In this document: positions 1 through 8,676 of the stretch, one piece after another
Position numbering within the stretch: the first letter of the stretch is position 1
Layout: each line of letters begins with the position of its first letter
Notes under the pieces: generated by a model
Databases searched by the model: none
Told to the model about the DNA's origin: nothing
What the model saw: only the letters and a program-made list of their open reading frames with translations
Assembly (NCBI RefSeq): GCF_006715395.1
Contig: NZ_VFNC01000001.1
Location: 2,170,001 to 2,234,000, forward strand
Length of the DNA: 64,000 nt
Origin: Streptomyces sp. SLBN-31
GTDB taxonomy: Bacteria; Actinomycetota; Actinomycetes; Streptomycetales; Streptomycetaceae
Direction: 5' to 3'
Made by a program: the position numbers and the translations under genes

Positions 1-795
1 GCTGAAGCTCTGCAGGCCGTTGATGGTCGAGATGACGACCGTGAACAGGATGATGGGCCGCATGATCGGCACGGTGATCCGGAAGAACGTGCGGATCGGT
101 CCGGCGCCGTCCAGCCTGGCCGCCTCGTAGATCTGCGCGGGGATTGCCTGCAGCCCCGCCAGATAGATGATCATGTTGTAGCCGGTCCACATCCAGGTCA
201 TCAGCAGGGCGATGACCAGCTTGATCAGCCACGGGTTGCTCAGCCACGGCACGGGCGAGATGCCGACCGTCCCCAGGATCGCGTTGACCAGGCCGAAGTT
301 GTTGCTGAAGACCGCGCCGAAGAAGATCGACACGGCGACGATCGAGGTGACGTTCGGTACGTACAGGGCGATGCGGTAGAAGCCCTTGAAGCGGCGCACC
401 GAGTGCAGCAGCGTGGCCAGCACCAGCGCCCCGAACAGCGTGGGCACGGTGGACAGGACCCAGATCGCCAGGGTGTTGCGGACCGACAGCCAGAAGACCG
501 GGTCCGACCACAGGAACTTGAACTGCTGCACGCCGACGTACTGCATCTCGCCCAGGCCGTCCCAGCGCTGGAAGGCCAGGTACAGCGAGTAGAAGACCGG
601 GACGAACGAGAAGGCGAGGAAGACCAGGTAGAAGGGCGAGATCGCCAGGTACTGCCGCCAGTACGACAGCAGCCCGCGACGCGTGGGCCGCACGGTGCCC
701 GCCGGCGGGGTCCGCCGCGGGCGGAAGCGGGCCGGGACCGGGCCGCCGAGGTGCTGGGGCGCCTCGGCGGGGCCGGTGACCGGAGGGGACGACAC
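1..795 (-). CDS. Sugar ABC transporter permease, MalF/UgpA type (partial)
   Basis: Inner-membrane permease of a carbohydrate ABC importer. 265 codons are visible; the C-terminus runs off the left edge. The GTG start at 795 lies one base beyond the stop of the binding-protein gene, and an in-frame stop just upstream (804-802) rules out a longer protein. A basic proline-rich N-terminus (about 45 residues) is followed by a first membrane segment (YLAISPFYLVFLAFSFVPVF), more hydrophobic segments and the EAA loop that contacts the ATPase (EAARLDGAGPIRTFF). No ATPase gene is nearby; many Streptomyces sugar importers share the MsiK ATPase, so that partner is inferred. A second permease probably follows beyond the edge. 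The substrate is presumably the glycan product handled by the neighbouring kinase and glycosidases. Confidence 0.9.
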   Translation of the reverse strand, partial: MSSPPVTGPAEAPQHLGGPVPARFRPRRTPPAGTVRPTRRGLLSYWRQYLAISPFYLVFLAFSFVPVFYSLYLAFQRWDGLGEMQYVGVQQFKFLWSDPVFWLSVRNTLAIWVLSTVPTLFGALVLATLLHSVRRFKGFYRIALYVPNVTSIVAVSIFFGAVFSNNFGLVNAILGTVGISPVPWLSNPWLIKLVIALLMTWMWTGYNMIIYLAGLQAIPAQIYEAARLDGAGPIRTFFRITVPIMRPIILFTVVISTINGLQSFS

Positions 796-796
796 C

Positions 797-2074
797 TCAG
801 CTCACCCCCTGCCGGCGGGCGATCTGCTTGGCCTGGCTGACGGCGTCCTTCCAGGCGTCGTCGGGCTTCTTGCCCTTGGACTCGATGTTGGTCAGTTCCG
901 TCATGTACGGGGCCATGACGGCGGCGTCGGCGGGCGCCTCGTAGCTGTCGGGGATGGCCATGGCGGCCGGCCCGAAGACCTCGATGATCTTCTGTCCGCC
1001 GAAGAAGGCGTCGGGGCCCGTCATGGCCGGCATGGAGTACGCGGCCGGGGCGGCGGGAAAGATGGCGGCGTCGGTGAAACCGCGTGCGTCGTTGGCCGGG
1101 CTCAGGATCCAGCTGATGATCTTGAACGCCTCTTCGGGGTTGCGGCACTGCCGGGGCAGGGCCAGGTAGGAGCCGCCCTGGTTGGCCGGTCCGCCGGGCA
1201 TCGCGCACACCCGCCACTTGCCCTTGGTACCGGGGGCCGCCTGCTCGATGTCCAGCGCGTGCCAGGCGGCGCCGAGTTCGGTGGTCAGGCTCTTGCCGAC
1301 GGCGGCGTTCCAGCTGTTGTCGTTGATCTTGGCGTCGAGGCCGAGGCTGTAGGGACGGATCGCGGTGGTCCAGGCGGCGCGGATGTGGTCCTGGTCGCCT
1401 ATGAAGTGGTTGTCCTTGTCGATGAACCGCTGGGTGCCCTGGCCGACGGTCATGGTGAACACCGCGCCGATGTTGTTGACCAGGTAGGTGCCGGGCACCT
1501 TCTTCTTCAACTGGGTTCCGAGCGCGAAGTAGTCGTCCCAGGTCTTCGCCTCTGCGGCGACCTTGTCGGGGTCGGTGGGCAGCCCGGCCTTTTCGAACAG
1601 GTCCGCGCGGTAGAAGAGCGCGGTGGGGCCGATGTCGATCGGGAAGCCGATCTGCTTGCCGTCCTCGGTCTGGGCGAGCTTGGTCTTCCAGCCCAGGTAC
1701 TGGGACGAGATCTTCTTGAAGCCCAGGTCGTTCAGGTCCAGGAAGCGTGCGGCGTTGGGCAGGAAGGACGCCATGTCCTCGCCCTTGATGCCGGTGATGT
1801 CGGGCACGGAGGTGCCGGCCGCGAGGGTGGTGGTGAGCTTCTGCTTGAAGTCGCCGCCGATGGACGCGGTGGTCAGCTTGATCTGGCCGCCGAAGTGCGT
1901 CTTGGCCTCCGCGACCACCTTGTCGCTGAGTGCGCCACCCCAGTACCACAAGGTGAGGTTCTTGCCGGTCTTGGTGCCGCCCGAGCCGGAGCCGCCGCCG
2001 CATGCGACGGTCAGGCCGGACGCGGCCGCGGTGAGCGCGGCGGCCTGGAGGAAGCCTCTGCGAGAAAGGTCCAC
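797..2074 (-). CDS. Sugar ABC transporter substrate-binding lipoprotein
   Basis: Extracellular solute-binding protein of family 1 (425 aa, usual length), which captures a sugar and delivers it to the adjacent permease. The N-terminus is a lipoprotein signal with a twin-arginine look (SRRGFLQAAALTAAASG) and the lipobox LTVAC, followed by a Gly/Ser-rich linker. The mature part starts with the typical strand LTLWYWGGAL and contains the hinge segments seen in this family (GFPIDIGPTALFYRADLFEKAGLP). ATG start, with purine-rich sequence upstream (GGAG near 2080-2087). It sits between PfkB and the permease in one minus-strand operon. The exact sugar cannot be read from sequence. Confidence 0.92.
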   Translation of the reverse strand: MDLSRRGFLQAAALTAAASGLTVACGGGSGSGGTKTGKNLTLWYWGGALSDKVVAEAKTHFGGQIKLTTASIGGDFKQKLTTTLAAGTSVPDITGIKGEDMASFLPNAARFLDLNDLGFKKISSQYLGWKTKLAQTEDGKQIGFPIDIGPTALFYRADLFEKAGLPTDPDKVAAEAKTWDDYFALGTQLKKKVPGTYLVNNIGAVFTMTVGQGTQRFIDKDNHFIGDQDHIRAAWTTAIRPYSLGLDAKINDNSWNAAVGKSLTTELGAAWHALDIEQAAPGTKGKWRVCAMPGGPANQGGSYLALPRQCRNPEEAFKIISWILSPANDARGFTDAAIFPAAPAAYSMPAMTGPDAFFGGQKIIEVFGPAAMAIPDSYEAPADAAVMAPYMTELTNIESKGKKPDDAWKDAVSQAKQIARRQGVS

Positions 2075-2125
2075 GGGTCACTCCTGTTGTTGCTGTTCGA
2101 CGAGGAGAGGGGAGGGGAGGGAGAG

Positions 2126-3175
2126 TCAGTGCCGCCGTTCGGAAGCGCGTGGGGCGGCGGCCGCGGGTGCCGGCGGGGTGGCGGGGGCGTACCGCACGGG
2201 CGGGCCGGGGTCCGCCGGAACGCGGTCGGCCAGGAAGCCGTAGGCGTGCCGCAGGCCGGGATCGGTCAGTGACCGCCACCAGCGGTCGACGCCGTACCAG
2301 CCGGGGGCCGCGAGGGCGCCGCCGTGCCGCTGGACGGACAGCCCGGCCGCGAGGACGGCGAAGCGCAGCCGTTCCTCCAGCGGCCAGCCGCCGAGCGAGG
2401 CCGCGACGAAGCTCGCGCCGAAGACGTCACCGGCGCCCGTGGCGTCCAGCACGTCGACCGCGAGGGCCGGGACGTCCGCGTACTCGCCCGTGGTCTGGTC
2501 GACGGCGACCGCGCCGGCCCCGCCCCGGGTGACCACGGCCACGGGCACGAGATCGGAGAGCGTGCCGAGGGCCGCGACCGCGCTGTCGGTGCGGGTGTAG
2601 GCCATCGCCTCGGTCTCGTTGGGGAGGAAGGCGTGGCACAGCTTGAGCCGGTCCAGGAGGTCGGTGGACCATTCCTGGGTGGGGTCCCAGCCGACGTCGG
2701 CGTAGATGTGGGTGCCGTTCGCGGCGGCCCTGGCGAGCCACTCGCACGGTTCGGCCTCGATGTGCACGAGGGCCGTGCGGGCCTCGGGCGGGTCGCCCAT
2801 CAGCGCGTCCTGCGAGTAAGGCGGTTCCTGGCCGTGGGTGACGAGCGCCCGGTCGTCGCCGGCGGCGAGCGAGACGGTGACGGGGGTGGGCCAGCCGTCC
2901 GCGGTCCGGGAGAGCGAGAGGTCGATGTCCTCCTGGTCGCACAGGACGTCCCGGCAGTACGCGCCGTAGAAGTCGTCGCCGAAGACCGTGGCCAGCGAGG
3001 TGCGCAGGCCGAACCGGGACGCGGCCACCGCGAGGTTGGCGATGCCGCCGGGGCCGCAGCCCATGCCGGCCGTCCAGACCTCCTCGCCCGGCGTGGGCGG
3101 CTTCCCGAGCCCCGTGAGGACGAGGTCGTAGAAGAGCAGCCCGGTCAGCAGCACATCGGGCCTGTCGTCGTCCAC
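2126..3175 (-). CDS. PfkB-family carbohydrate kinase
   Basis: Cytoplasmic ATP-dependent sugar kinase of the ribokinase/PfkB family (about 349 aa). The C-terminal signature DATGAGDVFGASF carries the catalytic Asp and the anion hole; the N-terminal GCGPGGIANLAVAASRFG is the sugar-binding glycine motif. A frame open to a TTG at 3193 exists, but the GTG at 3175 has a good Shine-Dalgarno (GAGAGG, 7 nt away) and is preferred. A Pro/Ala-rich tail of about 30 residues follows the kinase fold. It leads the operon kinase - binding protein - permease and diverges from the DeoR gene; it probably phosphorylates the imported sugar or a product of the GH4/GH38 enzymes. Confidence 0.88.
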   Translation of the reverse strand: MDDDRPDVLLTGLLFYDLVLTGLGKPPTPGEEVWTAGMGCGPGGIANLAVAASRFGLRTSLATVFGDDFYGAYCRDVLCDQEDIDLSLSRTADGWPTPVTVSLAAGDDRALVTHGQEPPYSQDALMGDPPEARTALVHIEAEPCEWLARAAANGTHIYADVGWDPTQEWSTDLLDRLKLCHAFLPNETEAMAYTRTDSAVAALGTLSDLVPVAVVTRGGAGAVAVDQTTGEYADVPALAVDVLDATGAGDVFGASFVAASLGGWPLEERLRFAVLAAGLSVQRHGGALAAPGWYGVDRWWRSLTDPGLRHAYGFLADRVPADPGPPVRYAPATPPAPAAAAPRASERRH

Positions 3176-3195
3176 GGGAGCGCCTCTCGTCAAAA

Positions 3196-3216
3196 CCCGT
3201 CAATTTCGATGACGGG
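3196..3216. promoter_or_regulatory. Inverted repeat in the kinase/DeoR divergent promoter
   Basis: CCCGTCA and TGACGGG are perfect 7-bp arms separated by 7 bp. The repeat lies between the start codons of the divergent kinase and DeoR genes, about 20 bp upstream of the kinase GTG. Its position suits an operator for the neighbouring DeoR repressor controlling both directions; this is inferred from symmetry and location only. Confidence 0.45.
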
Positions 3217-3281
3217 AATCGTGCGCTGATCCACGAGATTGGTCAATACCCGAGCAGAAGTGAGCATGGATTTGATTGGAG

Positions 3282-4067
3282 ATGACGAGTAGTGTGCACG
3301 CCGTGCTGGCAGAACGACGACACCAACTCATCCTGCGGGCCCTGCGCTCCGGCGGCCCCGCGTCCGTGACCGATCTCTCCGAGCAGCTGGGCGTGAGCCC
3401 CGCCACGATCAGGCGCGACCTGGTCAGGCTGGAGGAGGACGGGCTGCTCACCCGCGTGCACGGCGGCGCCGTCGTGGAGGAGGGCGACCAGCCCTTCGCC
3501 GAGGTCGCCGAGGTCCGCGTGGCCGAGAAGGACGCGATAGCCGAGCGGGCCGCGGCCATGGTCGCCGACGGCCAGTCGGTGCTGCTGGACATCGGCACCA
3601 CGGCCTACCGGCTCGCCCGGCAGCTGCACGGCCGCCGGCTGACCGTGATCACCAGCAACCTGGTCGTCTACGAGGAGCTCGCCGACGACGAGGGCATCGA
3701 GCTGGTCCTGCTCGGCGGCATGGTCCGCCGCGAGTACCGCTCCCTGGTCGGCTTCCTCACCGAGGACAACCTGCGCCAGCTGCACGCCGACTGGCTCTTC
3801 CTCGGCACCAGTGGAGTGCGTCCGGGTGGGCAGGTGATGGACACGACGGTCGTCGAGGTGCCGGTGAAGCGGGCCATGATCAAGGCCGGCGACAAGGTCG
3901 TCCTGCTCGCGGACACCGCCAAGTTCCCGGGTACGGGGATGGCGAAGGTCTGTGGTCCCGAGGACCTGGACGTGGTGGTCACGAACGCCCCGGTCGACCC
4001 GGTGACCCGCTCCTCCCTGGAGGAGGCGGGCGTCGAGGTGGTCGTGGCAGGAAAGGTGCGAGAGTGA
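3282..4067 (+). CDS. DeoR/GlpR-family transcriptional repressor
   Basis: Sugar-phosphate-responsive repressor (about 261 aa). The N-terminal helix-turn-helix is textbook DeoR (ASVTDLSEQLGVSPATIRRDLVRLEEDGLLTRVHGGAV, about residues 25-65); the remainder is the DeoRC effector domain with the sugar-isomerase-like fold (LLDIGTTAYRLARQL, ITSNLVVYEEL). The start is uncertain: the ATG at 3282 directly follows a GGAG, while TTG at 3276 and GTG at 3294 are in frame and the GTG is 12 nt from that GGAG. Its stop overlaps the GTG of the GH4 gene (GTGA), so the two are translationally coupled. It likely senses a phosphorylated sugar made by the PfkB kinase. Confidence 0.9.
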   Translation: MTSSVHAVLAERRHQLILRALRSGGPASVTDLSEQLGVSPATIRRDLVRLEEDGLLTRVHGGAVVEEGDQPFAEVAEVRVAEKDAIAERAAAMVADGQSVLLDIGTTAYRLARQLHGRRLTVITSNLVVYEELADDEGIELVLLGGMVRREYRSLVGFLTEDNLRQLHADWLFLGTSGVRPGGQVMDTTVVEVPVKRAMIKAGDKVVLLADTAKFPGTGMAKVCGPEDLDVVVTNAPVDPVTRSSLEEAGVEVVVAGKVRE

Positions 4068-5401
4068 AGCTGACGATTCTGGGCGGCGGCGGGTTCCGCG
4101 TGCCGCTCGTGTACGGCGCCCTCCTGGGCGACCGCGGCGAGGGCAGGGTCACCGAGGTCGTGCTGCACGACCTGGACGCCGGCCGGCTGTCCGCGGTGAC
4201 CCGGGTCCTCGCCGAGCAGGCCGCCCGGGTCGCCGACGCGCCCACGGTGACCGCCACGACCGACCTCGACGAGGCCCTGCGCGGCGCCGACTTCGTGTTC
4301 TCGGCGATCCGCGTCGGCGGCCTGCAGGGGCGGGCGGACGACGAGCGGGTGGCCCTCGCCGAGGGCGTCCTCGGACAGGAGACGGTCGGCGCGGGCGGCA
4401 TCGCCTACGGCCTGCGGACCGTCCCCGTCGCCGTCGAGATCGCGCGGCGGGTGGCCCGGCTGGCCCCCGACGCCTGGGTCATCAACTTCACCAACCCCGC
4501 CGGCCTGGTCACCGAGGCCATGTCCCGCCACCTCGGCGACCGCGTCATCGGCATCTGCGACTCGCCGGTCGGCCTCGGCCGCCGTATCGCCCGGGTGCTC
4601 GGCGCGAACCCGAAGGAGGCCTGGATCGACTACGTCGGCCTCAACCACCTCGGCTGGGTGCGCGGCCTGTACGTCGCCGGCCGGGACGAGCTCCCGCGGC
4701 TGCTCGCCGACCCCGACCTGCTCGGCTCCTTCGAGGAGGGCAAGCTCTTCGGCGCCGACTGGCTGCGGTCCCTCGGCGCGATCCCCAACGAATACCTGCA
4801 CTACTACTACTTCAACCGCGAGGCGGTGCGCGCCTACCAGCAGGCCGAGCGCACCCGCGGCGCCTTCCTGCGCGACCAGCAGGCCGGTTTCTACGAGCAG
4901 GTCGGGCGTTCGGACGGCTCCGCCCTGGAGATCTGGGACCGCACCCGCGCCGAGCGCGAGGCGACGTACATGGCCGAGAACCGGGAGACGGCCGGTGCCG
5001 GCGAGCGCGACGCCGACGACCTCTCCGGCGGCTACGAGAAGGTCGCCCTCGCCCTGATGCGGGCCATCGCCCGCGACGAACGCACCACCCTGATCCTCAA
5101 CGTCCGCAACCGCACCACCCTCTCGGTGCTCGACTCCGAGGCGGTCATCGAGGTGCCCTGCCTGGTCGACGCCAACGGCGCCCACCCCGTCGCCGTCGAC
5201 CCGCTGCCCGACCACGCCACCGGTCTGGTCTGCGCGGTCAAGGCCGTCGAGCGCGAGGTGCTGGCCGCCGCCGAGTCCGGCTCCCGCGCGACGGCCGCCA
5301 AGGCGTTCGCGCTGCACCCGCTGGTCGACTCGGTGAACGTGGCCCGACGTCTGGTCGAGGGCTACACCGCGGTCCATCCTGGCCTCGCGTACCTTAGGTG
5401 A
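4064..5401 (+). CDS. GH4 family 6-phospho-glycosidase
   Basis: NAD- and metal-dependent glycoside hydrolase of family 4, most like 6-phospho-beta-glucosidases (445 aa, normal length). The N-terminal Rossmann loop LTILGGGGFRVP binds NAD; the expected Mn ligands are visible as Cys165 in GICDSPVG and His195 in GLNHLGW; NFTNPAGLVTEA and NEYLHYYYF are typical GH4 blocks. GH4 enzymes cleave glycosides by an oxidation/elimination mechanism, usually on 6-phosphorylated substrates, which fits a nearby kinase. GTG start overlaps the DeoR stop. A palindromic operator and the alpha-mannosidase gene follow. Confidence 0.88.
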   Translation: MKLTILGGGGFRVPLVYGALLGDRGEGRVTEVVLHDLDAGRLSAVTRVLAEQAARVADAPTVTATTDLDEALRGADFVFSAIRVGGLQGRADDERVALAEGVLGQETVGAGGIAYGLRTVPVAVEIARRVARLAPDAWVINFTNPAGLVTEAMSRHLGDRVIGICDSPVGLGRRIARVLGANPKEAWIDYVGLNHLGWVRGLYVAGRDELPRLLADPDLLGSFEEGKLFGADWLRSLGAIPNEYLHYYYFNREAVRAYQQAERTRGAFLRDQQAGFYEQVGRSDGSALEIWDRTRAEREATYMAENRETAGAGERDADDLSGGYEKVALALMRAIARDERTTLILNVRNRTTLSVLDSEAVIEVPCLVDANGAHPVAVDPLPDHATGLVCAVKAVEREVLAAAESGSRATAAKAFALHPLVDSVNVARRLVEGYTAVHPGLAYLR

Positions 5402-5406
5402 CCGGC

Positions 5407-5428
5407 ACCTGGAAAGCGCTTTCCAGGT
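5407..5428. promoter_or_regulatory. 22-bp perfect palindrome, LacI-type operator
   Basis: The palindrome has the core TGGAAAGCGCTTTCCA and is perfect over all 22 bp. It begins six bases after the GH4 stop codon and lies 45 bp before the alpha-mannosidase start. The centre AAAGCGCTTT is characteristic of LacI/GalR-family operators in Streptomyces. It implies a separately regulated alpha-mannosidase promoter under a LacI regulator, not the adjacent DeoR protein. Confidence 0.7.
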
Positions 5429-5473
5429 CCTCCGCAGCCACTCCCTCCGCCGCCGCCTCACTGGAGACCCCTG

Positions 5474-8400
5474 ATGCACGACGAACGCCGCCGGATCGAG
5501 GAGCGCGCCGAGCGCCTCCACACCCAGCGCATCAAGCCCGCGCTCTACGCGGCCACCGTCCCGATGTCGGTCGAGGCCTGGCAGGCGCCGGGCGAGCCCG
5601 TCTCCTTCGAGGAGGCCGCGTCCCAGCGCTACGCGCCCTTCGCCATGGACACCCCGTGGGGTCCGCCGTGGGGCACGACCTGGTTCCGGATGAGCGGACA
5701 GGTGCCCGCCGAGTGGGCCGGCCGGCGCGTCGAGGCGGTCATCGACCTCGGCTTCGTCGGCGACTGGCCCGGCAACCAGGCCGAGGCCCTGGTCCACCTG
5801 CCCGACGGACGCCCGCTGAAGGCGGTCAACCCGCTCAACCAGTACGTGCCCGTCGCCAACCCGGCACAGGGCGGCGAGCGGATCGACTACCTGGTCGAGG
5901 CCGCGTCCAACCCCGACATCCTCGCGAGCAACTTCACCGCGCCGACCCCGCTGGGCGACGTCCTCACGGCCGGCGACAAGCCGCTGTACACCTTCCAGCG
6001 CGCCGACCTCGCCGTCCTCGACGAGGAGGTCTTCCACCTCGACCTCGACCTGCAGGTGCTGCGCGAGCTGATGGTGGAGCTCGGCGAGCACGACCCGCGC
6101 CGGCACGAGATCCTGCACGCCCTCGACCGCTCCCTGGACCTGCTCGACCTGGACGACGTCGCCGGCTCGGCCGCCGCCGTGCGCGAGGCCCTGCGGCCGG
6201 TGCTGTCCAAGCCCGCCAACGCCAGCGCCCACGTCATCTCCGGCGTCGGCCACGCGCACATCGACTCCGCCTGGCTGTGGCCCATCCGGGAGACCAAGCG
6301 CAAAACCTCCCGCACCTTCTCCAACGTCACCGCCCTGGCCGACGAGTACGAGGAGTTCGTCTTCGCCTGCTCGCAGGCCCAGCAGTACGAGTGGGTGCGC
6401 GACAACTACCCGCACGTGTGGGCCCGCATCCAGGAGTCCGTGAAGAAGGGCCAGTGGGCGCCGGTCGGCGGCATGTGGGTCGAGTCCGACGGCAACCTGC
6501 CCGGCGGCGAGGCCATCGCCCGCCAGCTCGTCCACGGCAAGCGGTTCTTCATCGAGCACTTCGGCATCGAGACCAAGGGCGTCTGGCTCCCCGACTCCTT
6601 CGGCTACAACGCCGCCTACCCGCAGCTCGCCAAGCTCGCCGGCAACGAGTGGTTCCTCACCCAGAAGATCTCCTGGAACCAGACCAACACCTTCCCCCAC
6701 CACACCTTCTGGTGGGAGGGCATCGACGGCACCCGCATCTTCACCCACTTCCCGCCGGTCGACACCTACAACGCCCGCTTCAGCGGCGAGGAGATGTCCC
6801 GCGCGGTCCGCAACTACGCCGAGAAGGGCAACGCCACCCGTTCACTGGCCCCCTTCGGCTGGGGCGACGGCGGTGGCGGCCCCACCCGCGAGATCATGGA
6901 GCGGGCCCGCCGGCTGGCCGACCTGGAGGGCTCGCCCAAGGTCGTCGTCGAGCACCCGGACGAGTTCTTCGCCAAGGCCCGCGAGGAGTACCCGGACGCC
7001 CCGGTCTGGGTCGGCGAGCTCTACCTGGAACTGCACCGCGCCACCTACACCTCGCAGGCCCGCACCAAGCAGGGCAACCGGCGCAGTGAACACAAGCTCC
7101 GCGAGGCCGAGTTGTGGGCGACCACCGCCGTGCTGCACGCACCGGGCTACGCCTACCCGTACCAGAAGCTGGACCGGCTGTGGAAGACGGTCCTGCTGCA
7201 CCAGTTCCACGACATCCTGCCGGGCTCGTCCATCGCCTGGGTGCACCGAGAGGCGGAGGCCGAATACGCCCGCGTGGCCGAGGAGCTGGAGGCCCTGACC
7301 GCCGAGGCGGTGGCCGCGCTGGGAGACGGCGGCACCCGGGTGTTCAACACCAGCCCCTTCGACCGCGCCGAGGTCATCCGTACGGCGACGGGCTTCCCGA
7401 CGTTCGTCGAGGTGCCCGCGAACGGCAGCGCGCCGGTCGCGGCGGCCGAACCCCCGGCCCCGGTCACGGTCGAGGGCCGGGTCCTCGACAACGGCCTGGT
7501 CCGGGTCGAGGTCGCCGAGGACGGCACCCTCTCGTCCGTCTTCGACATCAGGGCGAATCGTGAGGTCCTCGCCGAGGCGGGCAACCTGCTGCGCCTGCAC
7601 ACCGACCTGCCCAACTACTGGGACGCCTGGGACGTCGACAAGCACTACAGGAACCGCTACACGGACCTGCTCGACGCCGACTCCGTGGAGATCGTCGACG
7701 AGGACCCGCTGCTCGGCTCGATCCGCGTCACGCGGTCCTTCGGCAAGGGCTCGAAGATCGTCCAGACGATCACGCTGCGCGCCGGCAGCCCCCGGATCGA
7801 CTTCGAGACGGACATCGACTGGCACGAGGCGGAGAAGTTCCTCAAGGCCGGCTTCCCGGTCGACATCCGCGCCCCGCACTCCTCCGCCGAGATCCAGTTC
7901 GGCCACATCCAGCGGCCCACCCACACCAACACCAGCTGGGAGGCGGCCCGTTTCGAGGTCTCCGGCCACCGCTGGGTGCACGTCGCCGAACCCGGCTACG
8001 GCGTCGCCGTCATCAACGACTCCACCTACGGCCACGACGTCTCCCGCACGGTCCGCGAGGACGGCGGTACGACGACCACGGTCCGCCTCAGCCTGGTCCG
8101 CGCCCCGCGCATCCCGGACCCGGGCGCCGACCAGGGCCGGCACCGCCTCACCTACTCCCTGCTGCCCGGCGCGAGCATCGAGGACGCGGTGGCCGAGGGG
8201 TACGCCCTCAACCTGCCGCTGCGGGTGGCCGATTCGGCGGGTGTTCCGGAACCGGTCGTCTCGGTCGACGGCGAGGGGGTCACCGTCGAGGCCGTGAAGC
8301 TGGCCGACGACGAGTCCGGTGACGTCGTCGTCCGGCTCTACGAGTCCCGCGGCGGCCGCGCGACCGGCATCCTGCGCACCGGCTTCCCGTCGGCCGGCGC

Positions 8401-8515
8401 CCAGGTGACCGACCTGCTGGAACGCCCCCTGGAGGACGCGGAGATCGTCGACGGCGGCATCCGGGTCTCCCTGCGCCCCTTCCAGATCCTGACGCTCCGG
8501 TTGCGACGGGGCTGA
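5474..8515 (+). CDS. GH38 alpha-mannosidase
   Basis: Retaining alpha-mannosidase of family 38 (1013 aa, typical for bacterial members), predicted cytoplasmic because no signal peptide is seen. The metal-binding block GVGHAHIDSAWLWPIRET (about residue 256) supplies His and Asp zinc ligands, and VWLPDSFGYNAAYP (about residue 370) contains the nucleophile Asp. The middle domain (LHQFHDILPGSSIAWVH) provides the conserved His pair and the C-terminal half is the usual beta-sandwich region. ATG start with GGAG 7 nt upstream. It probably trims mannosides brought in by the neighbouring transporter, alongside the GH4 enzyme, and is controlled through the palindrome just upstream. Confidence 0.95.
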   Translation: MHDERRRIEERAERLHTQRIKPALYAATVPMSVEAWQAPGEPVSFEEAASQRYAPFAMDTPWGPPWGTTWFRMSGQVPAEWAGRRVEAVIDLGFVGDWPGNQAEALVHLPDGRPLKAVNPLNQYVPVANPAQGGERIDYLVEAASNPDILASNFTAPTPLGDVLTAGDKPLYTFQRADLAVLDEEVFHLDLDLQVLRELMVELGEHDPRRHEILHALDRSLDLLDLDDVAGSAAAVREALRPVLSKPANASAHVISGVGHAHIDSAWLWPIRETKRKTSRTFSNVTALADEYEEFVFACSQAQQYEWVRDNYPHVWARIQESVKKGQWAPVGGMWVESDGNLPGGEAIARQLVHGKRFFIEHFGIETKGVWLPDSFGYNAAYPQLAKLAGNEWFLTQKISWNQTNTFPHHTFWWEGIDGTRIFTHFPPVDTYNARFSGEEMSRAVRNYAEKGNATRSLAPFGWGDGGGGPTREIMERARRLADLEGSPKVVVEHPDEFFAKAREEYPDAPVWVGELYLELHRATYTSQARTKQGNRRSEHKLREAELWATTAVLHAPGYAYPYQKLDRLWKTVLLHQFHDILPGSSIAWVHREAEAEYARVAEELEALTAEAVAALGDGGTRVFNTSPFDRAEVIRTATGFPTFVEVPANGSAPVAAAEPPAPVTVEGRVLDNGLVRVEVAEDGTLSSVFDIRANREVLAEAGNLLRLHTDLPNYWDAWDVDKHYRNRYTDLLDADSVEIVDEDPLLGSIRVTRSFGKGSKIVQTITLRAGSPRIDFETDIDWHEAEKFLKAGFPVDIRAPHSSAEIQFGHIQRPTHTNTSWEAARFEVSGHRWVHVAEPGYGVAVINDSTYGHDVSRTVREDGGTTTTVRLSLVRAPRIPDPGADQGRHRLTYSLLPGASIEDAVAEGYALNLPLRVADSAGVPEPVVSVDGEGVTVEAVKLADDESGDVVVRLYESRGGRATGILRTGFPSAGAQVTDLLERPLEDAEIVDGGIRVSLRPFQILTLRLRRG

Positions 8516-8561
8516 CCGGGTTCGGCGCTGATTTCCATCGAATCTTGAGAAAGCGGTGAAC

Positions 8562-8602
8562 GACCTGGTAGCAGGCCTTCCACGGAGGTCTGCGACCAGG
8601 TC
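8562..8602 (+). terminator. Hairpin downstream of alpha-mannosidase
   Basis: GACCTGGT and ACCAGGTC form perfect outer arms. The inner segments AGCAGGCCT and AGGTCTGCG extend the pairing with few mismatches around a 7-nt loop. There is no T-run, as is usual for Streptomyces terminators. It lies 46 bp after the alpha-mannosidase stop. Confidence 0.55.
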
Positions 8603-8676
8603 CGTTCTCCTGCGCGACACCTGGGGTTCGTCCGTTCCCTCTGAGATGCGGGCCAGGGCAAGAGAAAGGTGTCAGC

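Noticed and set aside
3668..6748. 1026-codon minus-strand open frame opposite DeoR, GH4 and GH38 genes
   Set aside because: Antisense shadow caused by high third-position G+C; its translation is Gly/Val/Asp/Arg-rich without domains, while the opposite strand encodes recognised enzymes.
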